Shown here in pieces: positions 34,955 through 45,651 of a stretch of 64,000 bases of DNA. The DNA lies in assembly GCF_002261475.1 (NCBI RefSeq), contig NZ_NEVN01000001.1, positions 1-64,000 of the forward strand, read 5' to 3'. Position 1 is the first letter of the stretch; every line of letters begins with the position of its first letter. The translations under genes were made by a program, and so were the position numbers. This stretch comes from Bordetella genomosp. 5 (GTDB lineage: Bacteria > Pseudomonadota > Gammaproteobacteria > Burkholderiales > Burkholderiaceae_B). The notes beneath the pieces were generated by a model. It saw only the letters and a program-made list of their open reading frames with translations, ran no database searches and was not told the DNA's origin.

Positions 34955-35553
34955 GTTGGCGTACCGGTGGACGGGTTCTTGGGCGCGGGCTCGGGGCTGT
35001 GCTCGGGGGTGGGCGAGACAGGCGCGGGTGCGGGGGCGGCCGGGGCCGGGACAACCTGGGCCGCGGGGGCCGACGGGACGGGGCTCGGCACGCTATTGCC
35101 CGCCGAAGGCGGCGCGATGGTCGGGTCGGGGGCGGCGGGCGATCCCGCGGCCGGCGATCCGGCGGCGGGCGACCCCGCGGCGGGCGAACCGGCGGCGGGC
35201 GATCCCGCGGCGGGCGATCCCGCGGCGGGCGAGGCACCGCTCTGCGCCACGGCACGCGCCGTGTCGTCGAGTTCGGCCCGCAGGGCATCGCCGCTCGTGC
35301 GCAGCGAATCGGAGGCCTGGCGTACCGAGGTGTGGACTTCGCTGGCGGCGTCGTCCATGTCGCGCTTGAACTTGCGCAGCTCGTCGAGCTCGATCTCGCG
35401 CTGGATGTCGGATTTGACGTCGTTGACGTAGCGCTGGGCACGGCCGAGCAGGTGGCCCACGGTGCGGGCCACTTTGGGCAGCCGCTCGGGGCCGATGACG
35501 ATGAGCGCCACGACGCCGACTACGAGCAGTTCTGTGAAGCTGACATCAAACAT
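34951..35553 (-). CDS. tatB: Twin-arginine translocase subunit TatB with SPAAG repeats
   Basis: A 200-residue TatB: a short N-terminal membrane helix (MFDVSFTELLVVGVVALIVI), the GPERLPK hinge, then an amphipathic and acidic helical part (to about residue 100). The C-terminal half is low complexity: seven SPAAG-type pentapeptide repeats, then a Pro/Ala-rich tail. The start is set at the family MFD, not at the longer open frame. The tail is much richer in repeats than in E. coli TatB. The order tatA-tatB-tatC is kept, with a 4-base overlap to tatC. Confidence 0.93.
   Translation of the reverse strand: MFDVSFTELLVVGVVALIVIGPERLPKVARTVGHLLGRAQRYVNDVKSDIQREIELDELRKFKRDMDDAASEVHTSVRQASDSLRTSGDALRAELDDTARAVAQSGASPAAGSPAAGSPAAGSPAAGSPAAGSPAAGSPAAPDPTIAPPSAGNSVPSPVPSAPAAQVVPAPAAPAPAPVSPTPEHSPEPAPKNPSTGTPT
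35132..35233 (-). repeat. In-frame 15-bp repeats in tatB
   Basis: Seven near-identical 15-bp units encode SPAAG (units vary at the wobble base, such as GATCCC versus GACCCC). Because 15 is divisible by three, gain or loss of units changes only tail length. Confidence 0.85.
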
Positions 35554-35646
35554 GCAGTTGCCGCCAGTGTAGGGAGATGCAAGCGGAACGACGCGCGGCG
35601 CGCGCGACCCGAAGGCGGCGCGCGGCCGTGCGTGCTCCGGCAAGGA

Positions 35647-35880
35647 TCAAGGGTTTTGCTTTTCCTTGGCTTGCACGTCGATCGTGTCGTCGGCGCGCTG
35701 CTGGGTGTTGTTGGTGACCTGCTCGTTGGGCTTGTCGCCGTTGGCGTCTTTCATGCCTTCCTTGAAGCCCTTCACGGCGCCGCCCAGATCGGAGCCGATG
35801 TTGCGCAGTTTCTTGGTGCCGAAAATCAGGGCAACGATGACCAGGACGATCAACCAATGCCAAATGCTGAAGCTACCCAT
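35647..35880 (-). CDS. tatA: Twin-arginine translocase subunit TatA
   Basis: TatA oligomers form or thin the membrane for folded-protein export. The 77-residue protein has the short helix [20 protein letters not shown], the FG hinge and the amphipathic helix [20 protein letters not shown], then a charged tail. Size and motifs are typical. It lies between the HIT gene (15 bases upstream) and tatB (93 bases downstream). Confidence 0.95.
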   Translation of the reverse strand: MGSFSIWHWLIVLVIVALIFGTKKLRNIGSDLGGAVKGFKEGMKDANGDKPNEQVTNNTQQRADDTIDVQAKEKQNP

Positions 35881-35895
35881 GAGGGATCTCCGTGG

Positions 35896-36264
35896 TTATG
35901 CGTTGGGGGCCGTGCGTCCCTGCCAGGGACGGGCGCCGCCGATGAGGTGGAAATGCAGGTGAGGTACTTCCTGGCCGCCTTCGACGCCCGCGTTCGCCAG
36001 GATCCGGAAGCCGCCCTCGGGCCCGGGATTGCAGCCGTTCTCGGCCGCCAGACGAGGAACCAACGTCATCATTCTACCCAACCAGTCGGCGTCCTGCGGC
36101 GTGACGTCCTGCATGGACACGACGTGCCGGCGGGGAATCAACAGCAGGTGGACGGGCGCGGCCGGATTGATGTCCTTGAAGACGACGAATTCATCGTCTT
36201 CGTAGACCTTGGTGGCCGGAATATCGCCGCGGGCGATCTTGCAGAAAAGACAGTTCTCGCTCAT
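35896..36264 (-). CDS. HIT-family nucleotide-binding protein (HinT-like)
   Basis: A 122-residue histidine-triad protein, probably a purine nucleoside phosphoramidase. It starts MSENCLFCKIARGDIPATKV, the HinT signature with the CxxC pair, and ends with the catalytic HLHFHLIGG triad. I chose the ATG at 36264 to begin at the family start; the frame is open six codons further. It is within the his operon tail, directly after hisE and before tatA, an order common in this group of bacteria. Confidence 0.92.
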   Translation of the reverse strand: MSENCLFCKIARGDIPATKVYEDDEFVVFKDINPAAPVHLLLIPRRHVVSMQDVTPQDADWLGRMMTLVPRLAAENGCNPGPEGGFRILANAGVEGGQEVPHLHFHLIGGARPWQGRTAPNA

Positions 36265-36278
36265 CTCGGGTTCCGTGA

Positions 36279-36629
36279 TCAACCGGCGGGACGCCGGGCT
36301 TTCTCTTCAAGGCCCGACAGACCTTCGCGCCGGGCCAGCTCGGCCAGCACATCTTCGGGACGCAGATTGTAATGAGTCAAAGCCACCAGGCAATGGAACC
36401 ACAGATCAGCGGTTTCACTAATAATGCGCTCGGGCTGATTGTCCTTGGCGGCCATCACCAGCTCGGTGGCCTCTTCGCCGATCTTCTTGAGAAACGAATC
36501 GGGGCCCTTGGCCAGCAGCTTGGCCACGTAAGAGGACTGAGGATCGCCACCGCGGTCGGGGCGGCGGCTCTCGAGGGTGTCGGCCACGCGGGCCAGCACG
36601 TCGCCGGTGGTGAGGGGAGATGCGCTCAT
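36279..36629 (-). CDS. hisE: Phosphoribosyl-ATP pyrophosphatase
   Basis: HisE removes pyrophosphate from PR-ATP in histidine synthesis step 2. The 116-residue protein has the MazG-like helical core with [20 protein letters not shown], then [10 protein letters not shown] and [15 protein letters not shown], whose acidic residues bind Mg. The start at 36629 overlaps the hisI stop by 4 bases (ATGA), coupling translation. A longer frame upstream lies inside hisI and is spurious. HisE and HisI are separate proteins here, unlike the fused enterobacterial HisIE. Confidence 0.94.
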   Translation of the reverse strand: MSASPLTTGDVLARVADTLESRRPDRGGDPQSSYVAKLLAKGPDSFLKKIGEEATELVMAAKDNQPERIISETADLWFHCLVALTHYNLRPEDVLAELARREGLSGLEEKARRPAG

Positions 36630-37030
36630 TTGTAGATCAGCTCGGGGTCTTTGAGCACCGGGTCGACGGTGGTCCAGGTGGCGCTGTCGGCGGTGCCGTC
36701 GAGGCGGCGGTAGAAGCAGCTGGCGCGGCCGGTGTGGCACGCGATGCCGCCGGCCTGGCGCACTTTCAGCAGGATGACGTCGCCGTCGCAGTCGAGGCGC
36801 AGTTCGTCGACCTGCTGCTGGTGGCCGGACTCTTCGCCCTTGCGCCACAGGCGCTTGCGCGAGCGCGACCAATACACGGCGCGGCCGGTGGCGGCGGTCT
36901 CGGAAAGAGCGTCGGCATTCATCCAGGCCACCATCAGGATCTGGCCGTTGTCGGCGTCCTGGGCAATGGCGGGGATGAGTCCGTTGTCGTCGAACACGAC
37001 GTCCGACAACCAGTTGGGGGTGCTAGTCAT
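36626..37030 (-). CDS. hisI: Phosphoribosyl-AMP cyclohydrolase
   Basis: HisI opens the adenine ring of PR-AMP (step 3 of histidine synthesis). The 134-residue protein has the metal motif [12 protein letters not shown] and the zinc-binding cysteines in [15 protein letters not shown], with the VAWMNADAL segment typical of the family. It lies 7 bases after hisF and overlaps hisE by 4 bases. Monofunctional, as expected in betaproteobacteria. Confidence 0.95.
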   Translation of the reverse strand: MTSTPNWLSDVVFDDNGLIPAIAQDADNGQILMVAWMNADALSETAATGRAVYWSRSRKRLWRKGEESGHQQQVDELRLDCDGDVILLKVRQAGGIACHTGRASCFYRRLDGTADSATWTTVDPVLKDPELIYK

Positions 37031-37037
37031 AAGGATC

Positions 37038-37837
<800 letters not shown>

Positions 37838-37841
<4 letters not shown>

Positions 37842-38578
37842 TGGGTCAGTTCGTCGGCGCGGGCCTGCGCGGCCTGGAAGTCGAGCGTGCCTTCGTAGAT
37901 GCTGCGGCCCAGGATCGCGCCTTCGACACCTTCGGACTCGACGGCGCAGAGCGCCTCGATGTCGGCGATGCCGGCGATGCCGCCCGAGGCGTAGACCGGA
38001 ATGCGCACGTGCTGGGCGAGCCGCACGGTGGCTTCGACGTTCACGCCCGACAGCATGCCGTCACGGCCGATGTCGGTGTAGATGATGGCTTCGCAGCCGT
38101 AGTCTTCGAACTTCTTGGCGAGGTCGAGGACGTCGTGGCGCGTGAGCTTGCTCCAGCCATCGGTGGCGATCTTGCCGTCGCGGGCGTCGAGGCCGACGAT
38201 GATGTTGCCGGGGAACGCGCCGCACGCGTCGTGCAGGAAGCCGGGGTTCTTCACGGCCGCCGTGCCGATGATCACGTACGAGATACCGGCATCGAGGTAA
38301 CGCTCGATGGTGTCGAGATCACGAATGCCGCCGCCGATCTGCACCGGAATGTCGTCGCCCACGGCGTCGAGGATGGCCTTGATCGGCGCCTCGTTGAGGG
38401 GCTTGCCCGCGACGGCGCCGTTGAGATCGACCAGATGCAGGCGCCGCGCGCCCTGTTCGAGCCAGCGGGTGGCCATGGCGGCGGGGTCTTCGGAGAACAC
38501 CGTTGCATCGTCCAGGTCGCCCTGGCGCAGGCGCACACAGCGCCCGTCTTTGAGGTCGATGGCGGGGATCAGGAGCAT
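37838..38578 (-). CDS. hisA: ProFAR isomerase
   Basis: HisA isomerises ProFAR to PRFAR (step 4). The 246-residue TIM barrel is related to HisF: catalytic Asp in [14 protein letters not shown], second Asp in [11 protein letters not shown], phosphate-binding [13 protein letters not shown]. The ATG is followed in frame by a normal N-terminus. The preceding gap to hisH (191 bases) is unusual for this operon and holds two repeat copies. Confidence 0.96.
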
Positions 38579-38636
38579 GATGGGTAGTGAAGGTAAAAAA
38601 TCGGTTGGAAAAAAGACGGCGGCGCGAGAGTGTTGG

Positions 38637-38742
38637 CCCCCACGCTGCGCCTTTGGCTTGCTGCCCCCCGAGGGGGCTTTTTTCCTTGGGGCGGCCCGGC
38701 GGAAAAATTGCCCCCCACGCTGCGCCTTCGGCTTGCTGCCCC
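38637..38742. repeat. Pair of direct repeats in the hisH-hisA gap
   Basis: Two 30-base copies beginning CCCCACGCTGCGCCTT (38637-38666 and 38713-38742) differ at one base. They resemble a short interspersed repeat seen in intergenic regions of Burkholderiales. This is recalled from knowledge and was not searched. Confidence 0.75.
38663..38684 (+). terminator. Terminator-like hairpin on the strand opposite the his genes
   Basis: GCCCCC-CGA-GGGGGC followed by TTTTTT on the plus strand is a canonical intrinsic terminator shape. The his genes run on the minus strand, where no U-run follows, so it would only stop antisense transcription. Confidence 0.55.
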
Positions 38743-38769
38743 TTCGGCTGCGTGCGGGACGTCCGAGGC

Positions 38770-39456
38770 TTACGGCTGCCAGTCTACAAAATTGCGATAC
38801 AGGCGCAAACCGTGCGCGGCGCTCTTTTCGGGGTGGAACTGCACCGCGAAAATGTTACCGGCGGCCACCGCGCAGGTAAAGGCGAGTCCATAATCGCTTT
38901 CCCCCACGGTCAGGGCGGCATCCTGGGGCACCGCGTAGTAACTGTGGACGAAATAGAAATGGGTGTCGTCGGGAATGCCGTCCCACAAAGGGTGAGAGCG
39001 GGTTTGACGGACTTTGTTCCAGCCCATGTGCGGCACTTTGAGGCGCTCGGGGCTGCCCGGCGCCGGCGCGGGGCCGGTCTGGCCCTGCGCGTCGGCATGC
39101 ACCACATCGGCGAACTGCGGGCCGGCGAATCGATGCACGGCGCCCGGAAACACCGACAGGCAGGGCGTGTCGCCCTCCTGGCTGGATTCGAACAGCATCT
39201 GCTCGCCCACGCACACGCCCAGCAGCGGCTTGCTGCGGGCCGCGTCGAGCACGGCTTCGCGCAGGCCGGATTCGTTGAGGGTGCGCATGCAGTCGGGCAT
39301 GGCGCCCTGCCCCGGGAACACCACGCGGTCGGCGGCGGCGATCTGGTCGGGGCGATTGCAGATGCGGATGTCGGCGTCGGGCGCGGCGTATTGCAGCGCG
39401 CGTGCCACGGAATGGAAGTTGCCCATGCCGTAGTCGACGATGGCGATAGTGCTCAC
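38770..39456 (-). CDS. hisH: Imidazole glycerol phosphate synthase, glutaminase subunit
   Basis: HisH supplies ammonia from glutamine to HisF. The 228-residue class I amidotransferase has the nucleophile Cys in [12 protein letters not shown] and the His-Glu pair in VQFHPEKS. It also has the N-terminal [11 protein letters not shown] Pro/Ala-rich insert ([20 protein letters not shown]) near the middle makes it slightly longer than the usual 200-215 residues. It is followed by the 191-base repeat-bearing gap before hisA. Confidence 0.95.
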   Translation of the reverse strand: MSTIAIVDYGMGNFHSVARALQYAAPDADIRICNRPDQIAAADRVVFPGQGAMPDCMRTLNESGLREAVLDAARSKPLLGVCVGEQMLFESSQEGDTPCLSVFPGAVHRFAGPQFADVVHADAQGQTGPAPAPGSPERLKVPHMGWNKVRQTRSHPLWDGIPDDTHFYFVHSYYAVPQDAALTVGESDYGLAFTCAVAAGNIFAVQFHPEKSAAHGLRLYRNFVDWQP

Positions 39457-39544
39457 TGAGGTCTGCCTGGTGAGAGGTGAACGGCGAGGAAGGCGGGCGC
39501 GCGCGGCGCCAGACGGGACGCCGCCAGCGGCGCCCCTGCCCCGA

Positions 39545-40132
39545 TTACAGCACGCCCTTGGTCGAGGGGATCACGTCGCCCATGCGCGGGTCGACTTCCA
39601 TGGCCATGCGCAGCGCGCGGCCGAAGGCCTTGAACACGGTTTCGCATTGGTGATGCGCGTTGAAGCCGCGCAGGTTGTCGATGTGCAGCGTCATGAGGGC
39701 GTGATTGACCAGGCCCTGAAAAAACTCGCGCGTGAGGTCGACATCGAAATCGCCGATGCGCGCACGCGTGAAATCGATGTGGTACTCGAGGCCGGGGCGG
39801 CCCGAGAAGTCGATCACGACGCGCGACAGGGCTTCGTCGAGCGGCACATAGGCGTGGCCATAGCGGCGCAGGCCGGCCTTGTTGCCGATGGCCTTGGCGA
39901 TCGCCATGCCCAGCGTGATGCCGACGTCTTCGACCGTGTGGTGCGCATCGATGTGCGTGTCGCCGTCGGCCTTGATGTCGAGGTCGACGAGGCCGTGGCG
40001 CGCGATCTGGTCGAGCATGTGATCGAGGAAGGGCACGCCCGTGTCGATGGTCTGCTTGCCGGTGCCGTCGAGATTGACGGCCACACGGATGCGCGTTTCG
40101 TTGGTATTGCGGATGATTTCGGCGGTACGCAT
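39545..40132 (-). CDS. hisB: Imidazoleglycerol-phosphate dehydratase (monofunctional)
   Basis: HisB dehydrates IGP (step 6). The 195-residue protein has the duplicated metal-binding fold: [29 protein letters not shown]-like [10 protein letters not shown], and later [18 protein letters not shown], with the His and Glu manganese ligands. There is no N-terminal histidinol phosphatase domain as in E. coli, so that activity must be encoded elsewhere. It starts one base after hisC ends. Confidence 0.95.
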   Translation of the reverse strand: MRTAEIIRNTNETRIRVAVNLDGTGKQTIDTGVPFLDHMLDQIARHGLVDLDIKADGDTHIDAHHTVEDVGITLGMAIAKAIGNKAGLRRYGHAYVPLDEALSRVVIDFSGRPGLEYHIDFTRARIGDFDVDLTREFFQGLVNHALMTLHIDNLRGFNAHHQCETVFKAFGRALRMAMEVDPRMGDVIPSTKGVL

Positions 40133-40133
40133 G

Positions 40134-41237
40134 TCAGGACTCGGAGCTCAGGATGTCTTGCAGAGCGGCCAGCAGGGCCGCGTTCTCGTCTGGCGTGCCG
40201 ACCGAGATGCGCAGGCATCCGGCCAGAAGCGGATGCGCCGCCGAGAAGTTTCTAACCAGTATTTTGCGCGTTTTCAGGGCGAGATGCACGGCGTTGCCAT
40301 CGGGCTGGCCGCTGAAGCGCGCAAGGATGAAGTTGCCCCCGCTCGGATACACCTGCACGCCCGGCAAAGCGGCGAGCGCCCGGGCCAGCGGCGCGCGGTC
40401 GGCCCGCAGCCGCGCGGCCTGGGCGTCGAGCACGTCTTTATGGCGCAGCACGGTACGCAGCACCGCCTGGCTCAGGACGTCGAGGTTGTACGGGGGGCGG
40501 ACCTTGTCGATCTCGGCGATCCAGGCCGGATGTCCGGCCAGGTAGCCGAAACGCAGACCGGCCAGGCCGATCTTGGATACCGTGCGCATGACCACCAGAT
40601 TGGGCTGGGCCAGCAGTTCGGGCATCCAGGTGCCGTCGGCAAACGGTTGGTAGGCCTCGTCGATCACCACCAGACCGGGCGCCGCCGCGAGGATCGCGCG
40701 GATCTGCGGTTCGGTCCAGGTGCCGCCCGTGGGGTTGTTCGGCACGGCCAGGAACACCACCTTGGGCTGGGTGCGCTCGATCGCGGCCAGCATGGCGGGC
40801 AGGTCGAGCTCGAGGTCGCTCGTCAGCGGGACGGCCTCGAAACGCGCATGGTCGAAGCGCGCGGCCATGTCGAAATAGACGAACGAGGGCCAGGGCGACA
40901 GCACGGTGTCGCCCGGCTCGCAACAGGCCTGGATCAACAGGTGGATCAGCTCGTCGGAGCCGTTGCCGAACAGCAGGCCGGCGCCGGCCGGCACGCCGAA
41001 GGCGGCGGCGACCTCGGCTTTGAGCGCCTGCTGGTCGGAGGCCGGGTAGCGATTGAGCTCGACCTCGCGCGCCGTGGCGGCGATGGCGTCGCGCACCGTA
41101 TCGGGCAGCGGGTACGGGCATTCCATGGCGTCGAGCTTGATGCAGCCCGCCGCCTGGGCGACCGGGTAGGCCGTGAGCGCGCGGATATCGGCCCGCACGG
41201 TGCGGGCGATACGCGCGGCGACCGCGCTATCGTTCAT
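40134..41237 (-). CDS. hisC: Histidinol-phosphate aminotransferase
   Basis: HisC is a PLP enzyme that transaminates imidazole acetol phosphate (step 7). The 367-residue protein has the fold-type I pattern: [40 protein letters not shown], and the PLP lysine in [15 protein letters not shown]. The N-terminus [13 protein letters not shown] is typical. It lies between hisD and hisB, with 66 bases upstream and 1 base downstream. Confidence 0.95.
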   Translation of the reverse strand: MNDSAVAARIARTVRADIRALTAYPVAQAAGCIKLDAMECPYPLPDTVRDAIAATAREVELNRYPASDQQALKAEVAAAFGVPAGAGLLFGNGSDELIHLLIQACCEPGDTVLSPWPSFVYFDMAARFDHARFEAVPLTSDLELDLPAMLAAIERTQPKVVFLAVPNNPTGGTWTEPQIRAILAAAPGLVVIDEAYQPFADGTWMPELLAQPNLVVMRTVSKIGLAGLRFGYLAGHPAWIAEIDKVRPPYNLDVLSQAVLRTVLRHKDVLDAQAARLRADRAPLARALAALPGVQVYPSGGNFILARFSGQPDGNAVHLALKTRKILVRNFSAAHPLLAGCLRISVGTPDENAALLAALQDILSSES

Positions 41238-41303
41238 GCGAGGACTCCCCTGTCCGTGACGAGAGGCCGCGGGCCGGCTCGGCGGCCGGCCCGATGCGGC
41301 CGG

Positions 41304-42608
41304 TCATTCCTTGTCGAGCCGGTACTGCGCGCTGGCGGCGTGCGCCTGCAGGCCTTCGCCCAGCGCCAGTTCGGCGGCGATGCGCCCGAGCGTCTGGGCG
41401 CCGGCGTGCGACACCTGGATCAGGCTGGAGCGCTTCTGGAAGTCGTACACGCCCAGCGGCGACGAGAAGCGCGCCGTGCGCGAGGTCGGCAGGACGTGGT
41501 TGGGGCCCGCGCAGTAGTCGCCCAGCGACTCGGAGCTGTAGCGGCCCATGAAGATCGCGCCGGCGTGGCGGATCTTCGCGGTCCAGATCTCGGGCTGCTC
41601 GGTGGAAATTTCCAGGTGTTCGGGCGCGATGTCGTTGGCGATGGCGCAGGCTTCTTCGAGGTCGCGCACCAGAATCAGCGCACCGCGGTTGGCCAGGCTG
41701 GTGCGCAGGATCTCGGCGCGCGGCATTTGCGGCAGCAGGCGCGCGATGGCGGCCTCGACGTCGGCGATGAAGTCGGCGTCCGGGCACAGCAGAATGGATT
41801 GCGCGAGTTCGTCGTGCTCGGCCTGAGAGAACAGATCCATGGCGATCCAGTCGGCCGGCGTCTTGCCGTCGCAGATGACCAGGATTTCGCTCGGGCCGGC
41901 GATCATGTCGATGCCCACGGTGCCATAGACGCGGCGCTTGGCGGCGGCCACGTAGGCATTGCCCGGACCGACGATCTTGTCGACGGCCGGCACCGTGGCG
42001 GTGCCGTAGGCCAGCGCGCCGACGGCCTGCGCGCCGCCGATGGCGAAGGCGCGATCGACGCCGGCAATGGCGGCGGCGGCCAGCACGATGGGATTGCGCA
42101 CGCCGTCAGGCGTGGGCGTGACCATGATGAGCTCGGGCACGCCGGCCACCTTGGCCGGGATGGCGTTCATCAATACCGACGAGGGATAGGCGGCCTTGCC
42201 GCCCGGCACGTACAGGCCCACGCGGTCGAGCGGCGTGACCTGCTGGCCCAGCGTGTTGCCTTCGGCGTCGGTGTAGGTCCAGGTCTCGATGCGCTGGTGC
42301 TCGTGATAGGCGCGCACGCGGTCGGCGGCCGCCTCGAGGGCATTGCGTTGCGCGGTGGGCAGCGCCGCCAGCGCCGACTGCCATTCGGACTTGGGAATCT
42401 CCAGCGCGGTCACGTCGGTGGCCGGCACGCGATCGAAGCGCTGCGTGTACTCGAGCAGCGCGGCGTCGCCGCGGCCGCGCACGTCGGCCAGGATGCCGGC
42501 CGTCGCGCGGTCGATGGATTCGTCCTGCGAAGCCTCGAAGGCCAGCAGCGTGGTCAGGGCGGGTTTGAAACCCGGGTCGCGGGAGTCGAGACGTTTGATC
42601 AGAGCCAT
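41304..42608 (-). CDS. hisD: Histidinol dehydrogenase
   Basis: HisD oxidises histidinol to histidine in two NAD-dependent steps. The 434-residue zinc enzyme shows [20 protein letters not shown], the nucleotide and substrate motif [26 protein letters not shown], and the catalytic [13 protein letters not shown] with Glu and His. Length and motifs match the family. It follows hisG by 51 bases. Confidence 0.96.
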   Translation of the reverse strand: MALIKRLDSRDPGFKPALTTLLAFEASQDESIDRATAGILADVRGRGDAALLEYTQRFDRVPATDVTALEIPKSEWQSALAALPTAQRNALEAAADRVRAYHEHQRIETWTYTDAEGNTLGQQVTPLDRVGLYVPGGKAAYPSSVLMNAIPAKVAGVPELIMVTPTPDGVRNPIVLAAAAIAGVDRAFAIGGAQAVGALAYGTATVPAVDKIVGPGNAYVAAAKRRVYGTVGIDMIAGPSEILVICDGKTPADWIAMDLFSQAEHDELAQSILLCPDADFIADVEAAIARLLPQMPRAEILRTSLANRGALILVRDLEEACAIANDIAPEHLEISTEQPEIWTAKIRHAGAIFMGRYSSESLGDYCAGPNHVLPTSRTARFSSPLGVYDFQKRSSLIQVSHAGAQTLGRIAAELALGEGLQAHAASAQYRLDKE

Positions 42609-42659
42609 GATGTCATCGTACGGGCAAGGTCGCGGCGCGCCGGCGGGCGCGCCCGGGGG

Positions 42660-43334
42660 TCAGGCGTTGCGGGCGGCGGCGCGTTCGAAGGCGTCCAGCA
42701 GCGGTTGCAACCGTTCGCCGCGCGTCTTGAGCGAGGCCTGGTTGACGATCAGCCGCGAAGAGATCTGCATGATGTCTTCGACAGCCACGAGACCGTTGGC
42801 GCGCAGCGTGCCGCCGGTGGACACGAGGTCGACGATCGCGTCGGCCAGGCCTACCAGCGGCGCGAGCTCCATCGAGCCGTACAGCTTGATGATGTCGACG
42901 TACACGCCTTTGCTGGCGAAGTGTTCGCGGGCCGACTGCACATACTTGGTGGCCACGCGCAGGCGGGCGCCCTGGTGCACGGCAGCCGCGTAGTCGAAAT
43001 CGTGGCGCACGGCGACCGACAGGCGGCAGCGCGCGATGTTGAGATCGATCGGCTGGTACAGGCGGCCGGGCTGCTGCGCGGCGTGCTCGATCAGCACATC
43101 CTTGCCCGCGATGCCGAAATCGGCCGCGCCGTACTGCACGTACGTGGGCACATCGGAGGCGCGCACGATGATCAGCTGCAGACCGGGGTCGCTGGTGGGG
43201 AGGATCAGCTTGCGCGAACTTTCGGGGTTCTCGCTGACCTCGATGCCGGCCTCGGCCAGCAGAGGCATGGTTTCTTCGAAGATGCGACCCTTGGACAGCG
43301 CCAGGGTCAACGGGCGGACAGTCGCTTGGCTCAT
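42660..43334 (-). CDS. hisG: ATP phosphoribosyltransferase, short (HisZ-dependent) form
   Basis: HisG joins ATP and PRPP, the first and feedback-controlled step. At 224 residues it is the short form lacking the C-terminal regulatory domain, which by family precedent works with HisZ (a HisRS-like subunit); no hisZ is in this window. Motifs include [16 protein letters not shown] near the N-terminus and the PRPP loop [14 protein letters not shown]. Its start overlaps the murA stop by 4 bases, linking it to murA in one operon. Confidence 0.95.
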   Translation of the reverse strand: MSQATVRPLTLALSKGRIFEETMPLLAEAGIEVSENPESSRKLILPTSDPGLQLIIVRASDVPTYVQYGAADFGIAGKDVLIEHAAQQPGRLYQPIDLNIARCRLSVAVRHDFDYAAAVHQGARLRVATKYVQSAREHFASKGVYVDIIKLYGSMELAPLVGLADAIVDLVSTGGTLRANGLVAVEDIMQISSRLIVNQASLKTRGERLQPLLDAFERAAARNA

Positions 43335-44599
43335 GCCGATTCCTTGCCGGTGATACGTTGAATCCGGGCACCCAGGCCCTGCAGCTTGACCTCCATGCGG
43401 TCGTAGCCACGATCCAGGTGATAAATGCGATCGACCAGGGTGTCGCCTTCGGCGGCCAGGCCCGCGATCACGAGGCTGGCGGATGCGCGCAGGTCGGTGG
43501 CCATGACGGTGGCGCCCGACAGACGGGGCACGCCGCGCACCACGGCGGTATGGCCGTCGATGTCGATCTCGGCGCCCAGGCGGCAGAGCTCCTGCACGTG
43601 CATGTAGCGGTTTTCGAAGATGTTCTCGACGATGACCGCGGTGCCCTCGGCGATGGTGTTGAGCGCCATCAGCTGGGCCTGCATGTCGGTGGCGAAGCCC
43701 GGGTATTCGTGCGTGCGCAGACCGACCGCCTTGGGGCGGCCCTGCATGCGGGCGCGGATCCAGTCGGGGCCGGTTTCGATCTGCAAGCCGGCCTCGGCCA
43801 GCTTATCGAGCGTGGCGCCCATGGCCGCGGGGGCGGCGTCGCGCAGCAGGATGTCGCCACCCACGGCGCCGACGGCGCACAGAAACGTGCCGGCCTCGAT
43901 CCGATCGGACATCACGCGGTGGTCCGCGCCATGCAGGCGCTCCACGCCGTCGATCACGATACGGTCGGTGCCATGGCCGCTGATGCGGGCGCCCATTTTG
44001 ATGAGCAGTTCGGCCAGGTCCACGATCTCGGGTTCGCGCGCGGCGTTTTCGAGGATGGTCTGGCCTTCGGCCAGCACGGCCGCCATCAACAGGTTTTCGG
44101 TACCGGTGACGGTGACCATGTCGGTGCGGATCGAGGCGCCCTTCAGGCGCTTGGCTCGCGCCACGACGAAACCATGTTCGATGCTGATCTCGGCGCCCAG
44201 CGCGGCGAGACCCTTGATGTGCTGGTCGACCGGACGCTGCCCGATCGAGCAGCCGCCGGGCAGACTGACGCGCGCTTCGCCGAAGCGGGCCACCAGCGGA
44301 CCCAGCACCAGGATCGAGGCGCGCATAGTCTTGACGAGCTCGTACGGGGCCTCGAGCTTGTCGACGCGATCGGCCTGCAGGATCACGGCGTCGGTGCCCG
44401 TCTGCTCGCTGCGCACGCCCATGGTGCCCAGCAGGCGCAGCATGGTCGTGGTGTCGTTGAGCTGCGGAACATTGGCCAGCGTGAGCGGCTCGGCCGAGAG
44501 CAGGCTGGCGCACAGGATCGGCAGCGCGGCGTTTTTCGCGCCCGACACCGTGACTTCGCCCGCGAGCGGGGCGCCGCCGGTGATGCGAAGCTTGTCCAT
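43331..44599 (-). CDS. murA: UDP-N-acetylglucosamine 1-carboxyvinyltransferase
   Basis: MurA adds enolpyruvate to UDP-GlcNAc, the first step of peptidoglycan synthesis and the fosfomycin target. The 422-residue EPSP-synthase fold has [11 protein letters not shown] with the catalytic Lys-Asn pair and the fosfomycin-reactive Cys in [14 protein letters not shown], so it belongs to the sensitive Cys class. The start overlaps the ibaG stop by one base and the stop overlaps hisG by four. Confidence 0.96.
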   Translation of the reverse strand: MDKLRITGGAPLAGEVTVSGAKNAALPILCASLLSAEPLTLANVPQLNDTTTMLRLLGTMGVRSEQTGTDAVILQADRVDKLEAPYELVKTMRASILVLGPLVARFGEARVSLPGGCSIGQRPVDQHIKGLAALGAEISIEHGFVVARAKRLKGASIRTDMVTVTGTENLLMAAVLAEGQTILENAAREPEIVDLAELLIKMGARISGHGTDRIVIDGVERLHGADHRVMSDRIEAGTFLCAVGAVGGDILLRDAAPAAMGATLDKLAEAGLQIETGPDWIRARMQGRPKAVGLRTHEYPGFATDMQAQLMALNTIAEGTAVIVENIFENRYMHVQELCRLGAEIDIDGHTAVVRGVPRLSGATVMATDLRASASLVIAGLAAEGDTLVDRIYHLDRGYDRMEVKLQGLGARIQRITGKESA

Positions 44600-44844
44600 C
44601 AGGTGCCTGCCTTGGCGTACTCGGCGGGGGTCAGGGTGCGCATCGACAGTGCGTGGATTTCGGCCTTCATGCGGTCGCCCAGCGCGGCATAGACCAGCTG
44701 ATGGCGTGCGATCAGGCGCTTGCCTTCGAAGGCCGGGCTGACGATGACCGCGTCGAAGTGCGAGCCATCGCCCTGCACGTCCAGATGATCACAGGGCAGC
44801 CCATCCGCGATGTACTGACGGACCTGTTCGGGAGTGGGGAGCAT
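44599..44844 (-). CDS. ibaG: BolA/IbaG-family protein
   Basis: An 81-residue BolA-like protein (class II KH-like fold). It has [22 protein letters not shown] with the conserved His used for iron-sulfur sharing with monothiol glutaredoxins, and [18 protein letters not shown] at the C-terminal helix. In E. coli ibaG sits directly upstream of murA, as here (one base overlap). Role by family: iron-sulfur and acid-stress functions. Confidence 0.93.
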   Translation of the reverse strand: MLPTPEQVRQYIADGLPCDHLDVQGDGSHFDAVIVSPAFEGKRLIARHQLVYAALGDRMKAEIHALSMRTLTPAEYAKAGT

Positions 44845-44847
44845 GGG

Positions 44848-45651
44848 TCAATTCCTGAGTTTGTAGCCGCGCGAGAGCAGGCGCAGCGCGTAGAGCGACA
44901 GCACGACGAACACGCCCGCCACCACGGCGAAACTGCGCCAGGGCGAGACGTCCGACACGGAGAAGAAGCCGTAGCGGAAGCCGTCGATCGTGTAGAAGAT
45001 CGGGTTGTAGTGCGACACCGCCTGCCAGAACGGCGGCAGCGTGTGAATCGAGTAGAACACGCCCGAGAGGAACGTGGCCGGCATGATGAGGAAGTTCTGG
45101 AAGGCCGCCAGTTGGTCGAATTTCTCGGACCACAGGCCCGCGATCACGCCCAGCACGCCCATGATGCCGCAGGCCATCACGCCGAAAACCAGCACCCAGC
45201 CGGGGTGGCGCGGCACCAGCGCGCCGAAATACAGCGCGACCAGCCACACACAGACGCCCACGGCGAGGCCACGCACGACCGCGGCCAGCACGTAGGCGCC
45301 GAAGATATCGCGGTGCGACAGCGGCGGCAGCAGCATGAACACCAGATTGCCCGTGATCCGGCTCTGGATGAGCGACGAGGACGGGTTGGCGAAGGCGTTC
45401 TGCAGCATGCTCATCATCATGAGCCCGGGAATCAGAAACGCCGTATAGGGCACGGTGTCGTACACCATCACCCGCCCTTCCAGCACGTGCGCAAACACCA
45501 GCAGGTAGAGCAGCGCGGTGATCACCGGCGCGGCGATGGTCTGAAAGCTCACTTTCCAGAAGCGCAGCAGCTCCTTGCGCAGCAGCGTCGGAAAGCCCGA
45601 GCCGGCGTCGAGACGGGGCTGAACGCGTTGTTCGGTGGCGGGCGTGGTCAC
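44848..45651 (-). CDS. ABC-2 type exporter permease (YadH-like)
   Basis: A 267-residue inner-membrane permease with six helices. It opens with a cytoplasmic N-terminus containing LLRKELLRFWKVSFQTIAAP and the ABC-2 segment LIPGLMMMSMLQNAFANPSS. The C-terminal helix FAVVAGVFVVLSLYALRLLS follows. It pairs with the ATPase encoded just upstream (4-base overlap). The exported substrate is unknown; YadGH-type systems are conserved in this location next to ibaG-murA in many betaproteobacteria. Confidence 0.9.
   Translation of the reverse strand: MTTPATEQRVQPRLDAGSGFPTLLRKELLRFWKVSFQTIAAPVITALLYLLVFAHVLEGRVMVYDTVPYTAFLIPGLMMMSMLQNAFANPSSSLIQSRITGNLVFMLLPPLSHRDIFGAYVLAAVVRGLAVGVCVWLVALYFGALVPRHPGWVLVFGVMACGIMGVLGVIAGLWSEKFDQLAAFQNFLIMPATFLSGVFYSIHTLPPFWQAVSHYNPIFYTIDGFRYGFFSVSDVSPWRSFAVVAGVFVVLSLYALRLLSRGYKLRN

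Noticed and set aside
40041-43361. A 1106-codon plus-strand open frame across hisC, hisD and hisG
   Set aside because: It is a shadow of three certain his genes, with composition typical of antisense frames and no domain.
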